DNA of 64,000 nucleotides, from assembly GCF_000270185.1 (NCBI RefSeq), contig NC_015516.1, forward strand, positions 1,531,501 through 1,595,500, written 5' to 3'. The translations under genes and the position numbers were made by a program. The DNA comes from Melissococcus plutonius ATCC 35311. GTDB lineage: Bacteria > Bacillota > Bacilli > Lactobacillales > Enterococcaceae. Below the pieces are notes generated by a model, which saw only the letters and a program-made list of their open reading frames with translations, ran no database searches and was not told the DNA's origin. Positions 28,160 to 36,269 of the stretch are shown piece after piece; position 1 is the stretch's first letter; each line of letters begins with the position of its first letter.

Positions 28160-29173
28160 ATGGGGAACATTTGCAAAAAAATAAAAATCTTATCCGAGAA
28201 AAAAAATATTGTTGAGCTAAAACGCTATATGTTTAAAAAAGGCTCTGCATTTAAGTCTGAAATTGCTAAAGAAACAGGAATAAGCGTGGTAACCGTTAAT
28301 GCCTTAGTAAAACAATTAGTAGAAGAACATGTTCTTCTCGAAGGGAAACACGTTCAACAATCTTTAGGACGACCAGCGATTATTTATCATTTTAACTATG
28401 AACAACAGCTTTTCTTATTGTTAAGTATTCAAGAAACTTTTACCATTGCACAAAGAAATCTTGTGATTGTTGGCAAAATAGTTAATCTATCTGGAAAAAT
28501 CAACTATGAAGAAGAATTTTCATTTAAAAATCCTACATTAAAATGTTTACTTTCTATTATTAATCACTTTCTCTTACTTGATTATAGGATTGATAAAATT
28601 GGAATATCCCTTCCCGGAAAAATTTTCAATGGTGTCGTTCTTTCAAGCTGGAACAATCTATTTAACCAATGGAATCTTGAACAAGCTATTTCTGAAATAA
28701 CATCAATACCTGTCTTTATTCAAAATGATGCTCACTTATTAACGATTGGATACACCATACTATCAGCATTAAATAAAAATGAAACGATTGTTGGAATCTT
28801 CTATCCCGAAAACAGTATGCCTGGAATTACTATTTACTCTAACGGATCTTTGATTGAGGGAAGTAAACACCTAGCTGGGAAAGCTAAATTTTTACCACAT
28901 CTCATTAATACTTCTGAGCCTATTGTAGGAATGACACTTGTGGATAGCTTGATAAAAATTCTAGCAATTTACAATGTTGTCATTGCCCCTGATTCATTTG
29001 TAATTTCAGCTGATTCTGTAAGTAATGATCTAATTATACACAAAGTAACAGAATCAGCTATTTTATCTAAACAAATCAATAAACCTCATTTACTATCTAT
29101 ACAAAATTTTCAGAAATCATTAGATACAGGATTACGTTGGTTGGTTACTAAAAATAGTACCTATAGAATTTAA
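28160..29173 (+). CDS. ROK-family (NagC/XylR-type) transcriptional regulator
   Basis: The protein has 337 residues. An N-terminal winged helix-turn-helix (residues 22-60: RYMFKKGSAFKSEIAKETGI followed by SVVTVNALVKQL) is followed by a ROK sugar-kinase-like fold with IGISLPGKI, VFIQNDAHL and a GKAKFLPHL segment. Kinase catalytic residues look degraded, as in repressors. It would sense a sugar or sugar phosphate. The ATG at 28160 has poor ribosome-site spacing. A TTG at 28171 behind AAGGA, in another frame, could be the original start with a slip in an eight-A run near codon 13. Its target is unknown. Confidence 0.75.
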   Translation: MGNICKKIKILSEKKNIVELKRYMFKKGSAFKSEIAKETGISVVTVNALVKQLVEEHVLLEGKHVQQSLGRPAIIYHFNYEQQLFLLLSIQETFTIAQRNLVIVGKIVNLSGKINYEEEFSFKNPTLKCLLSIINHFLLLDYRIDKIGISLPGKIFNGVVLSSWNNLFNQWNLEQAISEITSIPVFIQNDAHLLTIGYTILSALNKNETIVGIFYPENSMPGITIYSNGSLIEGSKHLAGKAKFLPHLINTSEPIVGMTLVDSLIKILAIYNVVIAPDSFVISADSVSNDLIIHKVTESAILSKQINKPHLLSIQNFQKSLDTGLRWLVTKNSTYRI

Positions 29174-29177
29174 TATA

Positions 29178-29203
29178 AACAGCCAGTCTTGGCTGTTTTT
29201 TAT
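29178..29203 (+). terminator. Terminator of the ROK regulator
   Basis: AACAGCCA and TGGCTGTT pair around GTCT and are followed by a run of T. It starts five bases after the stop codon. Confidence 0.9.
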
Positions 29204-29504
29204 TAAAAAAATAGCTCAAGTATATAATTAAATTTATTAATTAATCCAAAGTATTTTAAAAATCGAAAAATAGATGGTTTATTGACTATCTTCTCTACTA
29301 CAAACTATTGTAAGAATTTTAGCTTAAATTATTAACCTTATGACAGAAGATACTGATACTATCCAATTCACTAAATTAGCTGAACTTCCTAATTATCGTT
29401 TTAACAAATTGAAAATGATTAACTTGTTAACCCAATTGTCTTTTTAGGTAACCCAATTATTTTACACTTATCTTTCTAGAAATTATAAATTACTTTCATT
29501 AATA

Positions 29505-29534
29505 GCTAGATATACAAAAGCTAGATATACAAAA
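29505..29534. repeat. 15-bp tandem duplication
   Basis: GCTAGATATACAAAA occurs twice back to back just upstream of the GNAT pseudogene. The rest of 29204-29546 shows no supported gene. Confidence 0.8.
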
Positions 29535-29546
29535 AACAGAATTAGG

Positions 29547-30091
29547 ATGTCTATTAATGAAAAATTGATCTTACTAAAGCTAGAAAATCACCTTATTAAT
29601 GAAATTTTAAGATGTAAAAATGGATTTTTAACTATTATAAATGGAGATATTGATGAGAGTAGTATGTTAAGTGAATTTGATCATATTCAGGATTGGTTAC
29701 AAAACTTGTCTTTATTAGAAGATAAGGATACCTTATCTAATAAAAATTTAATACAGAAGAACAATATGTACTTATTGACAAGGAAAGTCATAAGACAAAT
29801 AGTTGGAATGTCTAATTTAAGATACGAGTTAAATGATTATTTATTTAATTATGATGGCCATATCGGCTACTCGATAGCACTCTCAGAAAGAAAACAAGAT
29901 TATGGAAGGAAGTTATTGCTGAACGTGACATTAAAAGAAGCGTTTAAGCATAATAATGAAGAAGTTTTAATTACCTGTGATAAAAATTAATGAAGATTCT
30001 AAAGAAATTATCCAGTTTAATAACAGAATTAGGAAAAATGGATACTGAATAGATAGTATCAAATGGACAAGTAGGGTATAGAATAACTTAA
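29547..30091 (+). pseudogene. GNAT family acetyltransferase, multiply frameshifted
   Basis: The first frame (147 residues) carries an acetyltransferase core: MSNLRYELNDYLFNYDGHIG followed by YSIALSERKQDYGRKLLLN, which contains a weakened acetyl-CoA loop, then VLITCDKN. It stops there. The expected continuation (NEDSKEIIQFNN) follows in another frame, then a third frame reads LITELGKMDTE, a stop, and IVSNGQVGYRIT. At least two frameshifts and one stop show real decay. The GNAT substrate is unknown. Confidence 0.7.
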
Positions 30092-30192
30092 CATTACCTA
30101 TTCACCTTTATTGTATCGGCATTTCTATTTGGTACACAAGAGGTTAAGATGAAGACTTTAAATTCATTCACTACAAATATCCAATGAAGCGT

Positions 30193-30858
30193 CTACATAG
30201 GATATCTATAAAATATCCCATAAATTTTCAATTCTGAATAGCTTAAATGTAATGTATTTATTCCCAATCTTTTTGCAGGCATGATATCATTACGTAGTGA
30301 ATCTCCTACCATTAATGTATTTTTTGGTAAAACAGACTCATTAGCAAGAACTTTTTGAAATGCTTCAAGCATAGGCTTCTCTATGCCTATATTTTCTGAT
30401 ATATAGATATTCGTAAAATAATCTACTATATCCAATTTTTTAATTTTCATTTTTTGTTCTTTAGCAAAACCGTTTGTTAATATTGCTAATTTATATACGG
30501 CTGACAATTTCTCTAAAAGCTTATTTATCTCTTTATCAATTTGTATATCAGAAATTAGGTACTTAAACATTAATGCATAAAAAGCTTCTCCCCCTCTGTA
30601 AGAAAGATTTTTTCCAAAACATTTTAACGTATTTATAGGTCTATATGCCCTAAGCTCAGATAAAGTAATCTCATCTTTATTTAGTTGTTGCCAAAGTTTA
30701 TTGTCTTCTTTTCTGTAAATCTCCATAAACAAGTGATAATCAATTTCATTATCTAGTTTTAATTGTTGAAATACTTGTGTATGACCATTCTCCCAATGAT
30801 GATCAAAATCATATAACGTATTATCTAAATCAAAAATAATTAATTTATCTTGATTCAT
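30193..30858 (-). CDS. HAD-IA family hydrolase (YjjG-like)
   Basis: The protein has 221 residues. Motif I is IIFDLDNTLYDFD, motif II ILTNGFA, a lysine lies in EKPMLEAF and motif IV is MVGDSLRNDI, with an alpha-helical cap between motifs I and II. The closest type is the YjjG/5'-nucleotidase-like branch; the exact substrate is uncertain. It overlaps the preceding NUDIX gene by 14 bases, so the two are coupled and may act on related nucleotides. Confidence 0.85.
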   Translation of the reverse strand: MNQDKLIIFDLDNTLYDFDHHWENGHTQVFQQLKLDNEIDYHLFMEIYRKEDNKLWQQLNKDEITLSELRAYRPINTLKCFGKNLSYRGGEAFYALMFKYLISDIQIDKEINKLLEKLSAVYKLAILTNGFAKEQKMKIKKLDIVDYFTNIYISENIGIEKPMLEAFQKVLANESVLPKNTLMVGDSLRNDIMPAKRLGINTLHLSYSELKIYGIFYRYPM

Positions 30859-31267
30859 TTTCTTTTTCTCCTAAAATCTTCTTTGCTTCAGGAATACCAT
30901 AGCAAAGAATTCCGGAATCTAATTCACTTGCATTATAATGATTTACATTGATCCATTTCAATGAATCAATTTCATTATCTGGGCACACACCATCGTAGTC
31001 CACTTCAGAATTTAAATAATATAAAGTGGTATTTAAACGATCTTCGCTAAATTGTGATTTTACAGTAAAGTCTAATAAATAGTTTAATTTATCTTCCTGA
31101 ATGGATAAACTAACTTCTTCTAATAGTTCTCTAATTAATGCTTCTTTAGGTAGTTCTCCTATTTCTATTTTCCCACCAGGTAGAATAAAGTGAGTTTTAT
31201 TTTTCTTTTTTTTAACTACTAATAAATGACTGTCTTTCAAGATTAAAGCTGCTACTTTATTTATCAT
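30845..31267 (-). CDS. NUDIX hydrolase
   Basis: The protein has 140 residues. The Nudix box spans residues 31-53 (GGKIEIGELPKEALIRELLE followed by EVSL), matching GX5EX7REUXEEXGU except that the glycine is serine. It hydrolyses a nucleoside diphosphate linked to another group and needs magnesium. Its start overlaps the stop of a small upstream frame (ATGA) and its end overlaps the HAD gene. Intact. Confidence 0.85.
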   Translation of the reverse strand: MINKVAALILKDSHLLVVKKKKNKTHFILPGGKIEIGELPKEALIRELLEEVSLSIQEDKLNYLLDFTVKSQFSEDRLNTTLYYLNSEVDYDGVCPDNEIDSLKWINVNHYNASELDSGILCYGIPEAKKILGEKENESR

Positions 31268-31437
31268 TTAGTTACACTCCTATCATTAATTTTTTCAGAA
31301 AGAAGTTCAATGTGTTCATGACAAAAATGAACTTTCTCATTCCTATATTCAACGATCATAGTTTCATTGGGTTCGGAAAAAGAATCACCAAAGATAGATA
31401 CGCCCTCCAATGACTTATTAGAAATACCCAATTCCAT
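31264..31437 (-). CDS. Small protein upstream of the NUDIX gene, unknown function (57 aa)
   Basis: The frame begins MELGISNKSLEGVSIFGDSF and ends EKINDRSVTK, with its TGA overlapping the NUDIX ATG. It is acidic and contains FCHEHIE, with one Cys and two His close together. No convincing ribosome site precedes the ATG. The tight coupling suggests it is real; it could also be the end of a larger decayed gene. Confidence 0.45.
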   Translation of the reverse strand: MELGISNKSLEGVSIFGDSFSEPNETMIVEYRNEKVHFCHEHIELLSEKINDRSVTK

Positions 31438-32415
31438 AAATGCCTATTTATTTCTTCTCTATTTTCCTAATGATAGACAGGTGAATCATCGAATATACTC
31501 TATGATTTTTCAAAATTTTTGAAAATTTTTGAAAAATTTCATTGTAATTGTCTTTTGTTCAACTAAATCTGCTTAATATTTTACAGTTTCATTCAAACTT
31601 TGTAAGAGTATGTTCCAAACAATATGTCATTATAATATCGTTGTAGCAGCATGTATAGCTATCTTATTTCCTAACAATACCAAATTACGTTTCCAATGCA
31701 ATCTATCTTTTTCTATCTCTTGCTTGAATTGAATGGCAATTTTTCTAAGTAAAATACTTGTCGAAACGAACGTTATTGTAACGGTTATATTCTAAAATCC
31801 TTCAGTTATCTCTTTTATCCTGATATCAGAAAGCTCACCATTATTTTAATTCCACTAATATCTGTTAATAAATTATATGTTATTCCTTTTACTGTTTCTA
31901 GGTAAGGCATGCTACTAGAGATGAATCTTTCCTATTCGTAAATAATATTGCAATATTCTCTTGCCTAAATATTTGATACCTTTTTAAGTATAGCTATAAA
32001 TAATTTTTATTGCGACATATATTTTTATTTTAATGAACTAAAACGTATAAATCAATAGTTATTTAGATAGATTGTTCGTATTTTTGAAAAATGACGTTCA
32101 TAAAATAACTTTTAATAATTAATTCAATGCCATTTAAATAGGTATCGGCATAACTTAAATAATGGACCAATTATAATTTTATAACAAAATAGTAAAAGTA
32201 AAGTCATTTATCCATGACTGACAACTAATAGTGTATGCCTGATTGAATTAAAAATAATAATTTATATAAAATAGATATTTTGTTTATATACAACATTCAT
32301 TCACCTTATATACTTTTCTAATTTTCATCTATCTTGATGGACTTTTTTAGATGTTTTTCTCTATTTACCTTGATTGTTTTCTCAAATTTATTTGTAATAA
32401 TTAGAACAATGTAAA
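31438..32415. other. One-kilobase stretch of decayed sequence
   Basis: No intact gene. On the minus strand, 31640-31790 keeps a protein-like frame (for example IAIQFKQEIEKDRLHWKRNL and VLLGNKIAIHAATTIL) ending in a stop, so a gene has probably eroded here. A short direct repeat of TTTTTGAAAA occurs near 31505-31530. Confidence 0.4.
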
Positions 32416-32419
32416 TATA

Positions 32420-32447
32420 TTTACAAAAATTATCACTATGCTATAAT
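32420..32447 (+). promoter_or_regulatory. Promoter of the antisense RNA
   Basis: TTTACA, 16 bases, then TATAAT preceded by TGC (extended -10). It is one of the best promoter matches in the window and is not followed by an open reading frame. Confidence 0.8.
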
Positions 32448-32453
32448 AAGAAT

Positions 32454-32583
32454 ATAAAAAAAGAGAGATATGCGCTAACATATCCCTCAATTGTAGAACC
32501 GTTTAAGACGGTGGCAAGTTTAGTTTTTTGATAAAAAATAACCGTAATCTGGCCAAAGATTAAGACGGTTATTTTTTATCGTC
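32454..32583 (+). ncRNA. Antisense antitoxin RNA of a type I toxin-antitoxin locus
   Basis: The transcript would run from the strong promoter to the 16-bp perfect hairpin at 32530-32580, about 130 nt. It has no credible coding sequence. It contains a stem (AGATATGCGCTAACATATCC) and the self-complementary ACCGTTTAAGACGGT. Its 3' end is antisense to the 3' end of the toxin gene. The layout is that of convergent par/fst-like and holin-like toxin loci in Lactobacillales. Confidence 0.65.
32530..32580. terminator. Shared bidirectional terminator of toxin and antitoxin RNAs
   Basis: The arms GATAAAAAATAACCGT and ACGGTTATTTTTTATC are perfectly complementary, 16 pairs. The toxin stop codon (32569-32571) lies inside one arm. 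Confidence 0.85.
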
Positions 32584-32712
32584 ATTTTTAAGCAATTTAA
32601 CAACCAAACCAATTAAAGCAATGGTAAACATACCAAAACTTAAAATGATCTGAATTGTTTCAAATGCAGACAACAGGCTTCTCCTTTCTTTAGATTTTGG
32701 AAGTACGTTCAT
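32569..32712 (-). CDS. Holin-like small membrane toxin (Hol-Tox family, type I TA)
   Basis: The protein has 47 residues. A basic N-terminus (MNVLPKSKERRSLLSAFETI) is followed by one membrane helix (QIILSFGMFTIALIGLVVKL) and a charged end (LKNDDKK). The FETIQIILSFGMFTIAL pattern matches the putative holin-like toxin family. GAGAGGTGG precedes the ATG. A 13-codon leader frame (MTVAIQLEERWCV) ends in TGA overlapping this ATG, so translation may be coupled. Such peptides insert in the membrane and stop growth when the antisense RNA is lost. Confidence 0.75.
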   Translation of the reverse strand: MNVLPKSKERRSLLSAFETIQIILSFGMFTIALIGLVVKLLKNDDKK

Positions 32713-32767
32713 ACGCACCACCTCTCTTCCAATTGGATAGCCACCGTCATAACTTCTCTACAAGTCT

Positions 32768-32776
32768 ATTCTACCA
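32768..32776 (-). promoter_or_regulatory. Extended -10 promoter of the toxin mRNA
   Basis: On the minus strand TGG precedes TAGAAT, an extended -10 element about 55 bases upstream of the toxin ATG. The -35 region is poor. Confidence 0.5.
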
Positions 32777-32789
32777 TATAAACAGCTAA

Positions 32790-33394
32790 CAAGTGGTTAA
32801 ATTGGTGAGTTGGATTAGGCTTTATTCTTCTTTTATTATCTTTTCTTTTCTTTCTTGTTTACCATACAGAATTCAAGTTGTGATTTCTTCTGAGACATTC
32901 AAAATACAGAGATAAAAAGTTATTATCCATTAACAATATATTCTAGCAAATAATATCGGTTGAACGTAGCTAATATCGTATCTAAAAATGGTAGATAGAG
33001 AGGTTAATTGAAGAATCAATTGCTCTCCTTCAGCCATGAAATTGGTCTCATTAACTATAGTTAAAAATAATTAATATTTAAGAATTTTGGAATTAAATTT
33101 TTTCAATTTATTGAGATAGTTCTTATTGATTAATTTTCTAGTCCTATTAAAAAACAGATTCAAGTTGCGTAGCGTGTTTTTGGTATGAACTTGTAAACTC
33201 TATTGATTCTTATCGCCATAAATTAATTTATTTATAATATTCCAAAAGATCAAATTTTTTCTTGATAGTTATCTGGAAAAATGAGATTGAATCACCGATC
33301 AGAAAACCATTTTTTAAAGGGTGATTACCATGGAGATTGTAGGAACTAAGCAGAAAAACCATCCTACTTTATTCCAAAATATATACCAAATATT
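32790..33394. other. Intergenic stretch downstream of hsdS
   Basis: No gene is supported on either strand. It separates the toxin locus from the restriction-modification operon. Confidence 0.5.
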
Positions 33395-33401
33395 TTATAC
33401 A

Positions 33402-33458
33402 AACATCTTTTGGAGATATCCTTGTTTCATCTGCTTTAGCAATTCGAGCTTATGCTGA
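33402..33458 (-). repeat. 57-bp hsdS direct repeat, copy 1
   Basis: Encodes the C-terminal conserved helix. It differs from the copy at 34031-34087 at a single base, position 33408. Such repeats are classic sites for recombination that swaps target-recognition domains. Confidence 0.9.
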
Positions 33459-34030
33459 TGAAGAGCGATACTATCGTCGATTTTTAGCAACATCCAACCA
33501 ATTTTCTTTTGCTCATCTATTTGCGGGAAGTAAGTTTCAAAATTCAATATATTTGAATAGCTTATGCCAAATACTTTCATACCTGTCCCAACTCTGTAAC
33601 CATGTTTTCTAAATGAATTAGAATTCATCAAATAATAGAGAAAAACGGAATCCATATCGAAAGGTCTTAGTGCTATCGTGTGAAGTCCTGCTACTAATTT
33701 ATACCCTACATCTTCAATGATAACCGATGGTGTAGCAATTCCTTTATAGTCCTCTGAGGCATCTGCAACGATAACATCACCTTTTTGAATGAATTCATAG
33801 TCGTCATATTTAATAAATGGTAAATTTGATAATTTTGTTACTCTATCAGCAACTTTTGTATGGATGTCTCCATAGTGAACATATTTAATGTCTGTATCTT
33901 CAAGAGTTTCAACATCACGAGAAAGCGAATATGATTTAACTCTTTCAACCATATCGCCAAACTTACGCTGTTCCCAAGCACCAGTATAGCCAGCAAATCG
34001 TATTTCAGGTTTATCTTCTTCATTCTTTGG

Positions 34031-34087
34031 AAACATTTTTTGGAGATATCCTTGTTTCATCTGCTTTAGCAATTCGAGCTTATGCTG
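34031..34087 (-). repeat. 57-bp hsdS direct repeat, copy 2
   Basis: Encodes the central conserved helix between the two target-recognition domains, in the same orientation as copy 1 and 629 bases away. Confidence 0.9.
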
Positions 34088-34634
34088 TTGAAGGGTGATA
34101 ATATCGTCTAATTGTTTTAAAAAGTTTCCAATTTTTTGTTGTTCTTCTATTTCTGGTATTATGATTGACATATGTGATATCTGCTTACCAGAAACTTCTA
34201 TAAAGGTAGAACCTGCGCCATTTTTCTCTCCATATTTTTTTAAATCATCTGTCTTTGAGAAGATAAAATAACTATCCAACCTTTCTTTATGTGGCACAAT
34301 TGACTGAAATCCTTGATTTGTACAACCTTCTTTTAATAGAATTGCCGTTTTGCCAATTCCAGCCCTAGATGTAAATAACACAGAGCCAATTGGTAAAATA
34401 CGGACAGAACTCTTTTGTAGTCCTGTCTTTGTTATTTTTTTTTACTACCTTCTACAAAAACCTGACTACCGATTTCACCAGGTGAGTACCAATCAATATC
34501 ACCATCCCAATATTCAGAAATATTTGTGTTTGGAGTTCCTCCTCCAATAATATCAGAAACTTCTCCTAGCCTACATTGTTTCCAAGTATCAATAAATCCC
34601 TCAAATCGAATTCTAGGTGTATACTTTTCATTTT

Positions 34635-36227
34635 TCATTTGAATACCGCCTTTGTGGCTTCAATAATAGCTTCTGTAACAGGCGTTATAGCTAATTCATC
34701 AAGAAGCGATAAGAAGTTTGTTTCAGTAGTCTTGATTTCATTATTTAATTTAGTCATTTCTTCACTTAATTCAATTAAATCAATAGGCTCTTCTTCTTCA
34801 AACGTGTCCACATAGCGAGGAATATTTAGGTTGTAGTCATTTTCTTTAATTTCATCTAGTATTGCAATATGAGAATACTTATCGATTTCTTTGCGATTCA
34901 CAACTGTATCAACAATCTTCTCAACATCTTCTGGACGCAATTGATTTTGGTTTTTCAATTTCTCAAAATCTTTACTTGCATCGACAAATAAAATATCTGA
35001 TTCCATACGATTTTTTCTTAAAATCAAAACAGTAACAGGAATACCTGTATTTAAGAATAATTTTTCTGGAAAACCAATAACCGTTTCGATCTGATGTTTA
35101 TCAATTAAGGCTTTTCGAATTCTTTCTTCACAGCACCTCGGAATAATACGCCATGGGGTAAAATAATCGCCATACGACCGCGATCTTCCAAGTGATACAA
35201 ACAATGTAGAAGAAATGCATAGTCTGCTTTTGTTTTAGGAGCAATCCCATACTCCCGCCAACGTGGATCATCTTCACGTTCTTTGTTATTCCAATGTGCT
35301 GAATAAGGCGGATTAGCCATCACTGCACTAAACATCCTTGGATTATCCTTACCATCTACCACACCGTCAGGCCAATCGCTCTCAAGTGAGTCTGCATGAT
35401 TGATATTAATATCATTATACTCAATACCATGCATCATCAAATTCATTCTTACTAAACGATAAGGTGTTGCATCTTTTTCTTGACCAAAATATTTAACCAT
35501 CCCACGTTTACTCGAATTTTTCATATAGCTTGCTGTGGTGAGTAACAATGAACCCGAACCAATCGTTGGATCATAGATCGAAAAACTTTCATCATCTTCT
35601 CTACCTGAAGTTAAGATACGGGCAATAACATGAGAGATTTCTTTTGGCGGGCGTATAGTATTTTCCCATATCAGAGGCCAATACCATGGCAAATTGAGCG
35701 AGTAAATACTCATAAATATCTGACACTGTATCTTTTCCGTTTGAAAAATCAAATTCAGGAGAAGAAAGCAATTCAATCATTGAAATCATTACTTTGGCAC
35801 GTGCTTGAGCATTTACACCTAAGTCAGCACTATCAAAGCGCATGCCATCAAAAATGCCTTCGAAATCACCCTTGGCTTCGAAGGCAATTTGCTGGTTAAA
35901 GTGTCCAAATGTATCTGTCATCATCCCAATATTAAAACGATCTTCATCAATTGCTTTTTTCCAATCAACAAAGAAATCATTTGGTTGAATCCCATAACCA
36001 AGGTTCTTCTTCATATATTCTAAGGCTCTAGCAGAATCTTGTGCATAAACCTGCTCCCATGTTTCACCACGTAAAACTCCTTCTAACCAGTGAGTGGCCT
36101 TTTCTGATAAATATTTATAAAACAAAATTCCAAAAATATAATCTTTGTAAGCCGTTAAACCAATTTGTCCGCGTGTTTGATTAAGCATTGCCCACATTTT
36201 TGTTTTTTGTTCATTTGATAATGCCAT
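34635..36227 (-). pseudogene. hsdM: Type I DNA methyltransferase subunit HsdM, two frameshifts
   Basis: Three frames cover the whole protein of about 530 residues. Frame 1 (36227-35601) has the N-terminal four-helix domain ending DMGKYYTP. An extra C in CGCCCGCC then shifts the frame; frame 2 holds KEISHVIARILTSG, YDPTIGSGSLLL (SAM-binding motif) and VMANPPYSAHW (catalytic NPPY). A two-base insertion (GCTGTGAAG) near 35123 shifts again; frame 3 continues ERIRKALIDKHQIETVIGFP to the C-terminus. With both frameshifts the methyltransferase is dead, so loss of restriction must have come first or together. Confidence 0.9.
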
Positions 36228-36269
36228 TTGTTTTTTCCTTCTTTTCTTTAAATTTAGATTAGACGTTTC

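Larger units (their letters stand above)
33395..34638 (-). pseudogene. hsdS: Type I restriction specificity subunit HsdS, frameshifted
   Basis: The N-terminal frame (34638-34432) reads PRIRFEGFIDTWKQCRLGEV then GGGTPNTNISEYWDGDIDWY, the start of target-recognition domain 1. It ends at a run of nine A (34435-34443). The remaining 328 residues lie in another frame from upstream of 34381: the rest of TRD1, a conserved helix (QQHKLELLKQMKQGYLQKMF), a full TRD2 (IRFAGYTGAWEQRKFGDMVE) and a second copy of the helix. HsdS sets the bipartite recognition sequence. The two helices are encoded by nearly identical 57-bp DNA repeats. Confidence 0.88.

Noticed and set aside
29340-29447. 35-codon frame starting MTEDTDTIQFTKLAELPNYR
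   Set aside because: No ribosome site, no neighbour logic and short enough to occur by chance.
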